64,000 nucleotides of DNA from Hemileia vastatrix (Eukaryota > Basidiomycota > Pucciniomycetes > Pucciniales > Zaghouaniaceae). The stretch's first letter is position 1, and the number at the start of each line of letters is the position of its first letter. Below, in pieces: positions 42,660 through 54,821 of this stretch. The notes under the pieces were generated by a model. The model searched no databases. It was not told the origin of the DNA and was given only the letters and a program-made list of their open reading frames with translations. The position numbers and the translations under genes are program-made. The DNA is taken from contig JASXTE010000001.1 in NCBI GenBank assembly GCA_030280995.1, positions 3,408,001 to 3,472,000 on the forward strand, read 5' to 3'.

Positions 42660-43420
42660 TTCTTGAAGGGAATAAAAGAATCCAAAATAATCTAAACAAA
42701 AGATTAAGAAGATACAGCCAATTTAAAGGTATTTTATCCTCATTATGGAGGAATTAAATTCTTAATATCCCCTGGTAGAATCCCATAAATTTTCACCCAG
42801 GGCATTTCTACCTATTCCAAAACCCACAAAAACAATTCACCAGAATTTTTCCTACCAAACGACACAAAAAATAAACCCCCTTTTTCCAAAATATGAGTGC
42901 ATCCAGTTCATGCACCCTATTATCCAACACCTCTGAACTCTTCATAAGTGCAGGAACAACAACATCCACCTTTAAAATCTCTTCATGAGATTGAAACAAA
43001 TGCTCCATACATATCTCAAATTTGTCATCATAATCCACCTCTACATTGCAGTTATTTTCTGCTCCTGATGGTAAAACCAATGAGTAATTATCCTCTGATT
43101 AATTCTCCAAATAAACCAGCACAATATCTTTCTCAAAAGCCAAAAATTCTTCATTTGTGACAGATGTATATTCATCTTCAGAAACCTCTTCTTTCCCAAC
43201 AGAATTTTCATCCAAAAAAATATCTTCAGGCAGGCCAAAATCTTCAAAAACAGCTAAATTCAGAATCTCAACAGTAACTAAATCTTCTACACCATTATCC
43301 TTTACCTCCTGAGTCACCAAAGCATCTCCTTCAGGGCCAATTCAATATCATTCAGGGAAGCTAGATAATACAAAACAGACTTCATTGCCGACTGCATAGT
43401 TGGTATCCTACTTTATCTGG
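42660..43420 (-). other. E3-specific segment with acidic open frames in place of gag
   Basis: This part of E3 does not resemble the E1 gag. It holds two minus-strand frames (43099-43320 and 42808-43080) rich in Glu, Asp and Val, with repeated (E/D)-(E/D)-hydrophobic patterns such as V-D-Y-D-D-K-F and L-P-E-D-I-F. They resemble the acidic linker before integrase in E1 more than gag. The segment may be a rearranged linker. No function is assigned. Confidence 0.4.
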
Positions 43421-43869
43421 TACTACTAGTCTTCATCAAATTAGCATTTAAAGATATTCTAAAACAACTTTTTTAACCTTATTCCCCATAGCATCTCAAT
43501 AAACACTTTTTATTTCATCTTGGTGATATATATTATCACAATACAGAAAATATTCAAAAACCACTTAAAATTCAACCATAAACTGATAATGCTGACCAAG
43601 AGAATTGAAACCACCTTTAGACTCTTATCTCCTAGAAATATCCTTGAGATCCTTCAATGAATAAAGTGGTGACCACCTCATAATCATCTCCATTTTTAGC
43701 TTTCCCAATTCTGAGTTTTATATCCATCCATCTTGATAACCTCTTTTTCCACCTCTCTGTCTCCCATAAAAAACCTAATCTGCTTCACCATATCCAAAGG
43801 TAAGGCTCTGTCCAATTCAGATGAAGTTTAATACATAAATAAAAATCCATCCCTACTTTCCCTAGCCAG

Positions 43870-44399
43870 AGCATCTCAGATCTCATAAGGAGTATCCCTG
43901 AGTTTTTATGGAGCTTGTAAGGACTTCCAGGCTCAATTAGAACCTTCAAACCCTAATAGAAAATCTAGAAAAATTACAGATGATTAAGCTTCCCCTCCTC
44001 TAAATTCTCAACTAGTTTTGTAGTCTTCCCAGCCTTATTCATCTAAATAAAAATTTTCAAAGTTAAGTAATTTATGAAAAATTAAAAATAATCAAAAAAA
44101 ATTTATAAAACTATTAAAAATAGTAGAAAAATAGAACAAATTCCCCAAAAACTTCCAAAGGTTATTGAGACTCCTTTATTTTATCTCCATGCACTTTTGA
44201 GCCTATAATTGTATTTCTTGACCATTAAATAATTTTTAAATCTTGACTTGTAAAATTTACCCCCTTTAACCATTCTTCACATCCATTTTTTCAAATATAA
44301 ATTAATATAAAATTAGATTGGCTTATCCAATTGCTATAATCATCTCAAATTTTCTCCTCCAATAAAACTTAGTGCCGTACTAACCTTTAGGCTGCCACA
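43870..44399 (-). repeat. Partial 5' LTR of E3
   Basis: Diverged match to the outer half of the E1 LTR: TCTAGAAAAATTACA, AAAGTTAAGTAATTT and the end GTGCCGTACTAACCTTTAGG are all recognisable. The inner half of the LTR is missing. Confidence 0.75.
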
Positions 44400-44510
44400 C
44401 CACTGTATCTATCTAAGTGTGAAACTCATACCCTAGCTTTTTGCTGCTTTTAAAATCCATACTATGCCTTTAGCGCTAGCCATATCTTTCTCAAGTACAC
44501 ACCATATATG

Positions 44511-44732
44511 TCTTGTCTTATAGTCCTGTATGCACTTTCCTCTATCTTATAATTTTCACAGCTTGTATATCCATAGTATACAAAGAAAAAACTGTGCACA
44601 GAGAGTCTACTTTTTCTGTGCTTTTGAAGACCCCTTTGTTGTGCTTCTGTAATCATCTTTCCTAAAAACCCCATTGTTGTGCTTGCTTATAACTGAGACA
44701 TTTTCTGTGTTATTGTGAGATGTGTACCACAA
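44511..44732. repeat. Dispersed repeat, copy 2 (first copy 221-442)
   Basis: See 221-442 for the matching landmarks. Here it lies about 170 bp before the copia gag start at 44904, so it could be what remains of the 5' LTR or leader of E4. It does not match the 3' LTR at 54391. Confidence 0.7.
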
Positions 44733-44903
44733 TTTTATCACTTCAAATCCTGTTCTTTCTCTACTAATGTATCTCCAATCTCATCTTTAAGTGGCAATAC
44801 AGCCAAACCTTTTTTCAAATCTCTCACTTTCCCACATTTTCTTTCCCAGTTTTCTGTTATCTACCCTTAACATATCTCTCCCTTAACTCCACTCTCACCC
44901 AAT

Positions 44904-47900
44904 ATGGTACTGCAATCACAACCCAACTCCCCAATCTCTGAATACAAGGGCAAGGACTGTGGTTTAGTCATTTATGACATCCTAAAACAAGTCAAACACA
45001 CCCCAAAATTGAAATTTGATGGCTCAAACTGGAAAAACAGGTTTGAAAGTGTGTCCCTCTTCATTCAGTGTTGTGTGTGATCACTAAAATACACTACAAA
45101 TCTAAATGCTATTGTGGGGGCCATAGAAGTATTTGAAGACTAAATTTTTTGTCACATCATCTACTTTACGATTGAAGCAAAGCTACTACATCTCACTTCT
45201 CAATGAGTTTCTCAGAATAAAATCCTCCCCTTTTGTTGATCCAATCTCACATTCCAACAATATTAAATCCATACTGGATTCTCTCAAGCGCTCTGGCTTT
45301 TGACATGGCTATGATGAACTTCACACCATCTTGATTCACTTAATTTTTCCCCCATATGTTGCAAACCTCTCCTCTGAACTGAATTGTCATTTTGAACTAG
45401 GGAAATATTTTTTGCAGCCTTCATATGACAGTATTCTGAGCACACTTCATAATGAAGTTAAAAACAACTCAACTCCATTGACAATCTCCTTAACCACTAT
45501 GGAATCCACTATTTTTGATGACAAAATATTATCCTTTGCTTTTCATTGAGGAAAAAAAGATAGTTATTTCCCACAAGAAAGAAGCCTCTCCTGTGATATT
45601 TGCTACTCAAATAAGCACCTAATTATGACCTGCCCCTACAATGCAAATGGTGGTGTGTTTAACTCAGAAGTTTGGGCACAGCATGAAGCAAGAATACAGA
45701 AGGCTTGAGCAGCTTTGACTTGCTTTCAAAAAACTTTGAAATTTTCTTCTCAATTCCACATAAATGAACTCTCTTCCTTGGCTTTTGATGGCCTCACTAC
45801 AGCGCTAAATGAACTTGATCTTGGAGGCAAAGAGTGTCAAATGGCACTGGACATTGACAACACCAAGTGGATCTTTAAAACTGGTGCTACTCACAATGTG
45901 ACTGGAGATGTACATCTTCTCTCTCACTTCAAAAAGTTAAAGAAACCTGTATTGGTAAAGACAGGAACTAATTTAGCTGATGCTGTTATAACTGAATAGG
46001 GTGATATGTTGATCAAAGGATGTGGACAAAAGTTGATTACCATTAAACACATTTTCTTCTGTGACAAAGCCAATTCTACACTTATTTCTCTGTTTTTTAT
46101 TTTACAAAATGACATATCTATTGGTCTCTATACTTCTTATGATTTTTTTATCACTAAAGATTCAAAAGAACTGTTTATTGCTCCTCTTTCTTCATCTGAA
46201 TGCGAATGGACCGTATATTTAGTATACCCATGTACACTAGACATTAACCTGTTTGAAAAGAATCATTTTAACTCTTTGTTCCATTCCTCTCTACCTGCCC
46301 CATTTTTTCCACCTTCTTTCTTCCCTAAAATACCATACCCAAAGGCTTTGCCCAACTCTGTGATGGATTGAGATTGCCAATCAGGTCATACAAGTGTACG
46401 AGCACTTTGGCATATTGCAAAATTAAGTCTCTGTAAAAACACACCTTCATATATTCCTTCTTGTAAATTGCACTGCAAAATCTGCTTGGTTGCAAAAAGA
46501 AAAGACGTAGTACTCACCCAGCATTTAAACATGAGCACAAGTTAATGGACCTTATGGGACCAATGGTGAAATCTATGAGGCAAAATTCTGAAAATCTTTT
46601 CCCACTTATAAGGAAGTCTTCATTATAAAAAAGAAATCTGATGTTCTTAAATCTTTTATCTCTTTTAAAAACTGAATTGAAAACATAACCAGGGGCCAAC
46701 TTAAAATACCACACACAGACAATGGCAAATAATACATGAACAAAGAAATCTCAGACTTTCTTTTGATGCATAGTATCCTCAACAAACACTAAACTCCATA
46801 TCACCATGAACAGAATGGTATGGCAGAGCTTTTCAATTAAACGATTGGTGATATTTCTTGTACAACTCTCTTATCCTCAAACCTGGCCACTACCTTTTGG
46901 CTATTGGCTTACTGCTGTGCTTCATTCATTCACAATTTTATACCCAATGTATGCATCACTGATATTAAATCATATCAAGTGCTTTATAACCAGATTTCAT
47001 ATCTATCCCCAATAAAAATCTTTGGTAAATGGGCTTATTTCCACATCCCAGCTGAAAAAAGAACTAGGATTGAGATAAGAGAAATGCGCTTCAGAGTGTT
47101 TCCTTTCCTGAATTCTATAAAAGGATAGATATTTTGGAGCCCTGAGACCAACAATTTTGTCCAATCGGCCATGGTAAAGTTTGTTCCAGAAGGGGAAGTA
47201 CCATCAGACAAGTTACACAGCCTGAAATTTGACTTTCAACAAAAAAAAGATGACTTATCTTTTATCCTGAACCCATTACATTTTGGTAATTTTTATCCAA
47301 GTAAACCATTGCATCTCACGATACTCTGGTGGACTACATCAATAAAAATTCTTGTTAGTTATCTGAAAGACTTCCAAAAATTTATTCCCAGGAAATGAAA
47401 CTTACATATGCTAAAAATTGGAAAAATACTTACATAGAAGAGTTGAAAAACATGTCATCCATGAATGTCTGAAAAAAAGTCACTCTCTTGCCTGGTAAAT
47501 CTGTTACTGGAGCATGCTGAGTTTTTTCACTGAAGAAAAATGAATTTGGTAAAATCATTAAATATAAAGTGTGATATGTTTCACAGGGATTTAAACAGAT
47601 AGTTGGTGTTGATTTTAATGAAATATTTTCCCCTAAAGAGCTTTTTGCCTCACTCCACCTAATTCTAACTTTAGAAGCTACATACAATTGGTTTATCAAC
47701 AATCTCAATGTCACTCCTGCTTACTTACATAGTGATATTGATGAGGAAATTTAAATTTTCTAACCAGAGGGTTCTGATAATGAAAATCCTAATCTTTTAT
47801 TTAGACTTAATAAAGTGCTATATGGCACAAAACAAGAAGCATGTTGTTGGTGGAAACATTTGAGTTGTATCCTTGCTAAACTGGGCTACAAATCTAGTAA

Positions 47901-48271
47901 CCAAGCTAAAAGTGTTTATGTTTTGTGGAAAAATGGCCTGAAAGGAATGCTTTGAACTCATGTGGATGATGGAGTTGTAGTTGGTAGTGATGATAAATTT
48001 CTGTGGTAATTGGAGTCAGACATGGCAACTTACTTGAAAATGAAATGGTGTGATGATTTATTGTCTATAATGGGTCTGGCAGTCTCACAATGCAAGAAGG
48101 TTTTCACCATTTATCAAATGGAGCTAGTCAATAAAATACTTCTGGAACACAGCCCTGCAGGACTTACTGGTCATTCACAATTTTCAGTGGGTTTATCCTG
48201 GGTATCTCTACAGGATGAGACCATTAAACCTGTAGCACCTGTCAAATAACTCTCAATCATTGGCTCCATTT
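44904..48271 (+). pseudogene. E4, first part: Ty1/copia gag, protease, integrase, reverse transcriptase relic
   Basis: Plus strand, many stops. The gag start has L-K-F-D-G-S-N-W. A CCHC knuckle C-D-I-C-X4-H-X4-C lies near 45580-45620. The protease motif reads K-T-G-A-T-H (about 45880) where D-S/T-G-A is expected, so the catalytic Asp is lost. A gag-pre-integrase remnant with C-K-I-C lies near 46480, followed by poorly preserved integrase. Reverse transcriptase pieces (47430-48240) include G-V-D-F-N-E-I-F-S-P, K-V-L-Y-G-T-K-Q and H-V-D-D. The frame reaches I-I-G-S-I-S-Y at 48271, where E5 is inserted; the next residues continue at 53637. Confidence 0.82.
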
Positions 48272-48276
48272 CCTAC

Positions 48277-48570
48277 TTTTAAGACCTAGGAAGGCGGACT
48301 ACTACTAGTGCTAGTGCTAGCCTTAACGGGACTGATTATTCTGGATGCAGAAGTGAGAAAAACTAGACTGACTACTTCAGGACTACCAGCAGTGAGGAAA
48401 AGCAGTACTGACTATGATACTTTTAGCAGTGACACAAGAGAGTAAATAGATTACTATAGAGGCCGTCCAATGAGGAGATCTCCACAGAGCTTGCCCCATA
48501 TACCTATCTTCAACCCCATAGCCTTTCCAATGCACCAAGTACTGAACCTTTCCCCTTTACATCCTCTTAG
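48277..48570 (-). repeat. 3' LTR of E5
   Basis: Matches 53315-53631 through words such as AAGACCTAGGAAGG, GTGCTAGCCTTAA and GTCCAATGAGGAG. The outer TGTT has become TTTT. The inner boundary is approximate. The pol chromodomain frame appears to run into this LTR. Confidence 0.82.
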
Positions 48571-51500
48571 AAAAAATCTTATCCACCTTGAATTCCTCTT
48601 CATTTCCAACCTGGATTGGTGCTGGTGGCTCTTCTGGGTGTCCTGGAATTGTATCTTTGCTGTGCTTTGTGAGCAATGAAATGTTGAAAACTGGGTGTAC
48701 TTGCCTCATTGAGATTTGTAACTCCAGCTCATAAGCAGAGTCAGATTCCTTGCTCTTGAATTAAAATTGTAACACTTTCTTGTGATCTAATTTAGTTCTG
48801 GGGCGCAATGTAGAAAGGAAACGTGAGCTTAGCCAAACCTTGTCACCTTCCTGTAGCGCGCAATGTTCAGTCTTTCCTTTATAATGATATTTTTTCAATG
48901 CTTTCTGGGATAGCTTAACCGCTGCCTCCGATTCTTGATGTATACTCATTATTTTCTGAATCCGCTCTTTGGCTTCTTGGACTTGTAACATGGATTGGGT
49001 ACCAATTGAGAATTTTGGGTGATATTCATAGTTAGCATAGAATGGTTAAATGCCTGTTTCAGCATGTTTCTGGTTATTGTACGAGAATTCAGCAAGTGGT
49101 AATATCTGTACCCAATCATCTTGCTGATATTTAATGAAGTGGTGTAGGTATTTTTCAATTGCCTTGTTCACTATCTCACATTGCCCATTGGTTTGTGGAT
49201 GCCATTCTGTTGACAATGTGGGCTTAATTTTTAGTTTCTCACACATTGCTTTTAACAACTTAGAGTTAAAACTACTTCACCTATCTGATACTATACTTTC
49301 AGGAAATCCATGTAATTTCCAGACATGTGCCACCATTAAGTATGCAATACCCTCTGATGTGACTTTTTTATTGGTGGGGACAAAGTGTGCCATCTTGGTG
49401 TAATGGTCAACTACTGTGAGGATTGCATTCTTCCCTTGTGACTTGTGTACCTCCACTATAAGATCATAGGAGAGCTCCTTCCATGGCTGCTTGGCAATTT
49501 TCAGTGGGGTCAATGGTGCTGTGGTTGGACTGACTTTGTTTCTCTGACAAGAGTCACATGCCACTACATAGCACTGGATGTACACCTTCATGGACTTCAA
49601 GCAAAAGTTTCAATTTACCAAATCCACAGTCTTCAGTGGTCCTGGGTGTCGTGAAATTGGGGAATCATGTTCTAATTTGACCACCTGGCCTTTGATTTTA
49701 TCATCATTTGGCACCACTATCCTCCTATTCCAATACAGCACTTCCCCTTCCAGATGATACTCCTTAAATGCTTTCCTTGCCAATACCTCCTTTGATAACA
49801 GCGCCTTTACCAAATCCTGCACTCCCTAATCTTTTTTCTGCCCCCTTCTTACCCATTCCACCAACTCCTCATCAAGGATTACCCCATCTTCAAGGTCCTC
49901 CTTCGATAAAGTCTCACCAACAGTATGTAGCTGCTCCGGTGCTGGGTTCAAGTCAGTATGTCATGATAGAGCATCAGGTTTGCCACTTTTCTTTTCTGGT
50001 CTGAATTTAACATCAAAATTAATGCTACTCAGAAGTTCTTCCCAGTGTGCTTGTTGGCGCATCAACTTTTTTGTGGCTAGGAAGGTTTCTAATTTTTTAT
50101 GATCTGTATAAATAATAACTCTTAACCAATGAGGCCCTCCTTCCAAATAGTGGTGCTAGGTGTTCACAGCCTCTACTAGTGCCAAGAACTCCTAATTGTA
50201 TATTTCATAGTTTAGTTCAGCACCTAGAAGTGTTTGTGAAAAATATGCTAATAGGTGCAAGACATTTTCAGTGTTGTATTGGGATTAATTCTTCACCTAG
50301 TGCAAAATCTGAGCACTCACATTACAGAACAAATGGCTTTAATAAATCAGGGATCACAAGAATAGAGGCTGTCACAAATTGTCTTTTCAGATATTCAAAC
50401 ACATCTTGTCGGCTATTGGTCCAGGTAAATTTGGCTTCTTTTTTTGTGAGGTCATATAATTGTTGGCAGATGTGGGAGTAATTTTCCATAAAACAGCGGT
50501 AAAACTTTGAAAAGCCTAAAAATGACTGGATCTTCTTTACTGATGCTGGTGTTGGCCATTCTGTTACTGCCTTTACTTTTCCTGGTTGATTTGCACCTAT
50601 CCTTTGAGATAATTATACCTAGGTAGGGGATTTCACTCACTGAGAAGACCCATTTCTCTGGTTTCAACCATACTTGGGCTTGTTCCAAACGCTGAAAACA
50701 GTCCTTCACATGTATCTGGTGTTCCTCCATTGATCTGGAGTAAATCAAGATTTCATCTAGATTAACTGCCACATCTATCCCTATCCTATCTCTGAAGATG
50801 CTATTTTTGAAGTGTTTAAAAGTGGTGGGTGCATTACATAGACCAAATGGCATTACCAACCATTCATAATGACCAAATTTAGTGCAAAATTCCAGTTTAT
50901 TTTCATCTCCTTCTTTCACATGTATTTTGTGGTAGCCTTCCCTGAGATCTAGGGATGTGAATTTTCTGCAACCTGAAGACTTTCAATCAAATAACTAGTC
51001 AGTGGAAAGGGGTATCTGTTCTTAAATTTTAGTTAATTTAATCTTCTTAAATCCATACACGGTCTCAGCAACCTATCCTTTTTTCCTGCAAAGATCTCAG
51101 GTGCTTCCCAGGGAGATTTTGACTCTCTGATAAAACCATTCTTTAAATTTTAATCAATCATCTCTTTTAGTGCTTTTGATTACAAATTTTAAAATGGGAT
51201 TATGTGAATAAATTGAGGAGTGGTTCCAGGTATCAGGTCAATTGCAAAGTTGTATGGTCTGTGGGGTGGTAGGGCTTTGACTCCTCCATCTTTGGACTGT
51301 GGTAAGAATTCCCAATAGGCTTCAGGGACCATTTCTTTGAGGCTTTTTGTCAGCTTTGAGGACTGGGGATTGGCTTTAATCTTGGCAGATATGTTCCAAG
51401 CTGTTGTGTCACATTCCAGTTCCTCCTCCTCCTTCAGCACCCCCTCCAAGCCCTGAAACTTAGCATCAAGAGAAAGTGTCAGTTCTTGCGACAAGTCTAC

Positions 51501-53277
51501 TGGTGATAATAGAATACCAGGAGACTCTCTGGGCGGGTCCAGGACACAAATGCTTTCTCTGTGCCATCCACCCTTTCATCTTCTACCTTCCCCCATCCTT
51601 GTTGTGCTTTCTCCTTCCCTTGGTGCACTTCATTTTCTTTCTGGCCCTCTTTGGTGCTCCCCATTGGTGACCCATCCCCAGCCTTCTTCTTTGAATTAAG
51701 AGAAAGAATCAGCTCTAGTGGCAAGTCAACTGATGATAAAAAAAGATCAGAAGACTCCAGGATGGGCCCCTGACCCTTGAAAGGGCCAGGGGGCCAATAC
51801 TTTAGTGCCAGGAATCCCTTTCCTTCCCATCTGATCCTTCTTTTCTTTCCAATCCATTTGCGGGCTATATTGGTACAGCCAAGTCATACCCAGTACCATG
51901 TTGTACTGGTCCTTCAGATTTTTTGCATATGCTTTCACTGAGACTCCCTTCCATCACACAAGAGCCTGCAAAAAACTTTCTCTCTTACTTCTCCTCCCCC
52001 ACCTGGGGATCTGTCAAACATAATTAGATTCCTAGGGTGGTTCAGTTTTTCTTTTTTAATTCTATTTCAATGTAAGAACTTTTTAGAAATAAAACAATCT
52101 GTGGCCCCACAGTCCAGAAGGGCTCATACATTAGTTGTGGAATCAAGGGTCATTAAAAGAAAGTTCAGTATAATACAATTATTGTTCACTTCAAGTGGCT
52201 TACACACTGATAATTCTTCTACTAACACCTCCTTATTTTTTTCCCCTAATCCACTAAAGGAGGGCACAACCTTCACTCCGGAGCACTGTCTTTTACCTGT
52301 GCCTTTCCCCCGCTATCATCCACCTCACTAACCCTTATTTTCCCCCTACACTCTCTTTCTAAATGACCACTGCCCCCACATTGGAGGCACAGCCCTCTGC
52401 TCATGCTTCTCTGGTACTCCTCATAAGATAACCTTTTCCTCCCACTAGCACCACATGCATTTTATGCATCAATATCCATGGCATTTGGGTCTCTGGCACT
52501 GGCCCCACTCAATGAGGCATAGCTGTGCCATGGACAAGCACCACTCAAACCATCCATTCATTGATATGTGAACTTTTTGTCAACTTGGATGGCCAGTTCC
52601 ATGAGTGTTTGGGGTGAGGTTGGACAAGGTTGACTGATTAGGGCATTTCTTATTTTTGGTGATAGCCCATTCCCAAAGTGGAAAATGAGAGCCCCTTCTC
52701 CCCATGTTGTGGTGTAGCTGGCATGGCCCCAAAATTCAGACACACACTCAGCAACCAAGTTTCTTTGTCACAACTAATTGAGCACATTCTCCAAGGTTGT
52801 CACTACATCTGGTTTTCCAAAGGCTAATTAAAAAGCTTCCATAAACTGAAGGAAGGTTGTTGCTGCCCAAGAGCTTTTGAGGAGCCCCTTGGTGTATGGT
52901 CTTTCCCACTGTTCTGCCTCATCTGTGAGGTATGATATTTCAAACTCAATTTTTGCTTGCTCATCTGGGAACTGATTTCCATTGAGCAGGAAATCAAGTT
53001 TTGCCTGCACCATGTACTGACCTTCCCAGGTACCTTGTTTTCCATCAAAGATGGCTGGGACTGCAATCTTTGGGCCTTTAACAAGTGGTACTAGTGTTGT
53101 AGGCCGTGTCTGTGTCTGGGCTTCAGCAGTGTCCAGCTCCACTTCAGTGGGGCCACAATATGAGGGCCTTTCCTTGGCTAAATGTTCCAAGAGTCTGGTT
53201 TTTTGTTCCTGCAAGAAATCCATTTGTTCTTTTATTTCAGAAAGGGTTGCTGCATCAGGTTGACCTGAGGGATTCAT
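48440..53277 (-). pseudogene. E5 gag-pol relic with chromodomain
   Basis: Gag begins at 53277 with a helical stretch; a CCHC knuckle C-L-Q-C-X4-H-X4-C lies near 52343-52384. A protease-like D-C-G-A-T lies near 52110. Reverse transcriptase (50919-50452) has V-M-P-F-G-L-C-N-A-P, but the active site reads N-L-D-E in place of Y-X-D-D. RNase H (50146-49961) has Y-T-D-H-K-K-L. Integrase (49600-49046) has C-X2-C, V-D-H-Y-T-K and E-W-H-P-Q-T-N-G-Q. A chromodomain (about 48640-48480) has E-E-E-F-K-V and Y-L-V-H-W-K-G-Y, interrupted by one stop. Chromodomains of this kind guide integration to marked chromatin. Many stops show the copy is dead. Confidence 0.86.
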
Positions 53278-53314
53278 TGTTCTTTAGTAGTGTGCCAATT
53301 AAGATTGGACAAAA

Positions 53315-53631
53315 TGTTAAGATCTAGGAAGGTGTACTACTACTAGCACTAATGCTAGCCTTAATGGGACTGACTATGCTGGGTACAGAAGTGAGAAGAA
53401 CTAGACTGACTATGTCAGTAATACTAACAGTGAGGGAAGGCAGGACTGACTATGCTAATTTTAGTAGTGAGACAAGCGAGTAAGTAGATTACTATAGAAG
53501 TTGTCCAATGAGGAGTGCTCCACAGCACTTGCCCCATATAACCCCCTTATGCAATATCCACTCCTCCGCCTCTTTAAAATGCATAGCGCCCATAGTGCTC
53601 CTCCTCCCCATCTCACAACCAAATCCTAACA
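53315..53631 (-). repeat. 5' LTR of E5
   Basis: 317 bp with TGTTA and TAACA inverted ends. It holds repeated GACTGACTATG words. Just inside it the minus strand reads TTTTGTCCAATC, without a TGG-type primer site, so self-priming or an unusual primer is possible. Confidence 0.85.
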
Positions 53632-53636
53632 CCTAC

Positions 53637-54260
53637 CTAGTTTCTGGATCTAGACCTGATCTAGCATATCCCATCAACTTCCTGGCATATTATACATCAA
53701 GACCAGGTAAAGTTGAATGGGAGGTGCTATATCATTTACTACAATATTTACAGCACACTAAGCATATGAAATTCCACCTGTTCCCATTAATATGCACTAC
53801 TTTGTTCCATGAAGTCTACTGTGACACTATGTGGGGTGGTGAATTTTCTAGGCAAGTGGCAGTTACATATTACAAATCAATGGCTGTCTTATCCTCTGGA
53901 AGCCAAAACATCAAACCAGAGTTGTCATGGCCTCCCTCCACCTAGAGCTTATGGCAATGGCAATGTCAAATTCAACATGGCAGGCTTTGTGGCTGTGTAA
54001 CTTATTAAGGGAAATTGACCTTTGTCATGGCCCAACAACTCTTTTTTGTGAAAATAAGGGCACAATTGTGGCTTCCACAGACAATCCTTCTGATAAATAC
54101 TGCAGGCATGTGAATTGGGATTTCTATTTTGTTAATGAACAAGTGCATTGCCAAGAAATTAAAATAGAATGGTTTGTTTCTAATGATCAGGTAGCTAATT
54201 TGTTAACAAAAATTTTGGGGCCAATTTTTTGGAAAGGAAAATGGCATTTATTAGGTGTTT
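53637..54260 (+). pseudogene. E4, second part: copia reverse transcriptase end and RNase H
   Basis: Continues the E4 frame after E5 with S-G-S-R-P-D-L-A-Y, the standard copia junction, then V-Y-C-D-T-M-W-G-G near 53820. After a frameshift come L-F-C-E-N-K-G (a catalytic Asp of the usual D-N-K pattern is changed to E-N), R-H-V-N-W-D-F and D-Q-V-A-N-L-L-T-K. The protein end lies at about 54255. Fewer stops are present than in the first part. Confidence 0.84.
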
Positions 54261-54380
54261 TGTATTTTTTTTTTTACTATTTTACTTTATTCTATTTTCT
54301 TTCTCTCTTTTTTTTCTACTTTCTTTCTTCTTTCTTATTGTTCTTCTCTCTACTAGAATATGTTAATGGGGAGATCACTA

Positions 54381-54793
54381 AGAGGGGGGGTGCTATGTAC
54401 ATAAGGTTAAGATTCTTGGTGATTATCACTACGCAATATAGGGGGTGGACTCACTAACAAGTCCCCAACCTGAACTCAGATGGAACTCAGATGGAAATCA
54501 GATGGAAATCAGACTGAACTCATACTGAACCCATACTGAACTATACTTGAACAGCCACCTAAAACTGTTCTGCTGAGTGGTGTTCATCCCTGACTGTATG
54601 GTTCCTTTGTCAATGGCTCAATGTGTGTTCAATCTGTGGTGAGTTTGGGTCCAAGGTTGAGGACTTGCTAGCAAGTCCACCCCCCATATTGTATGGTGTA
54701 TGATTATGTACATAGTGTTCTAGTATAAAACCTGTGGTGCAGCCAACACGTCTAACTCTGGTTCACTCTGGACAAACCACTGACACTGCTACC
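54381..54793 (+). repeat. Polypurine tract and probable 3' LTR of E4
   Basis: AGAGGGGGGG (54381-54390) directly precedes TGCTATGTACATAAGG, a probable LTR start. The LTR has GGAACTCAGATGGAAATCAG-type repeats and TATAAAA at about 54723. The end is uncertain; the word ACTGACACTGCTACCATAGG near 54779 is repeated near 54839. No matching 5' LTR was found. Confidence 0.55.
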
Positions 54794-54821
54794 ATAGGTA
54801 AGTGTTGCAATTATCATTGGT

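Larger units (their letters stand above)
39910..44399 (-). mobile_element. E3: decayed E1-family Ty3/gypsy copy
   Basis: Minus strand. It aligns with E1 from the RNase H-integrase linker (E1 about 8690) to the outer end of the 5' LTR. The integrase and 3' LTR are missing. Pol is riddled with stops and gaps. Most of gag is absent, replaced by the segment 42660-43420; a short gag match resumes at about 43730-43800. The LTR part (about 43870-44399) is truncated. The slippery site is preserved at 42636-42642. Confidence 0.8.
48277..53631 (-). mobile_element. E5: decayed Ty3/gypsy chromovirus inserted in E4
   Basis: Minus strand, 5.4 kb, with about 300-bp LTRs at both ends and a perfect 5-bp duplication CCTAC (48272-48276 and 53632-53636). 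On the plus strand the right LTR runs TGTTAAG to CCTAACA. Coding order from right to left is gag, protease, reverse transcriptase, RNase H, integrase, chromodomain. The E4 reading frame is continuous across the insertion, which fixes the insertion site. Confidence 0.9.
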
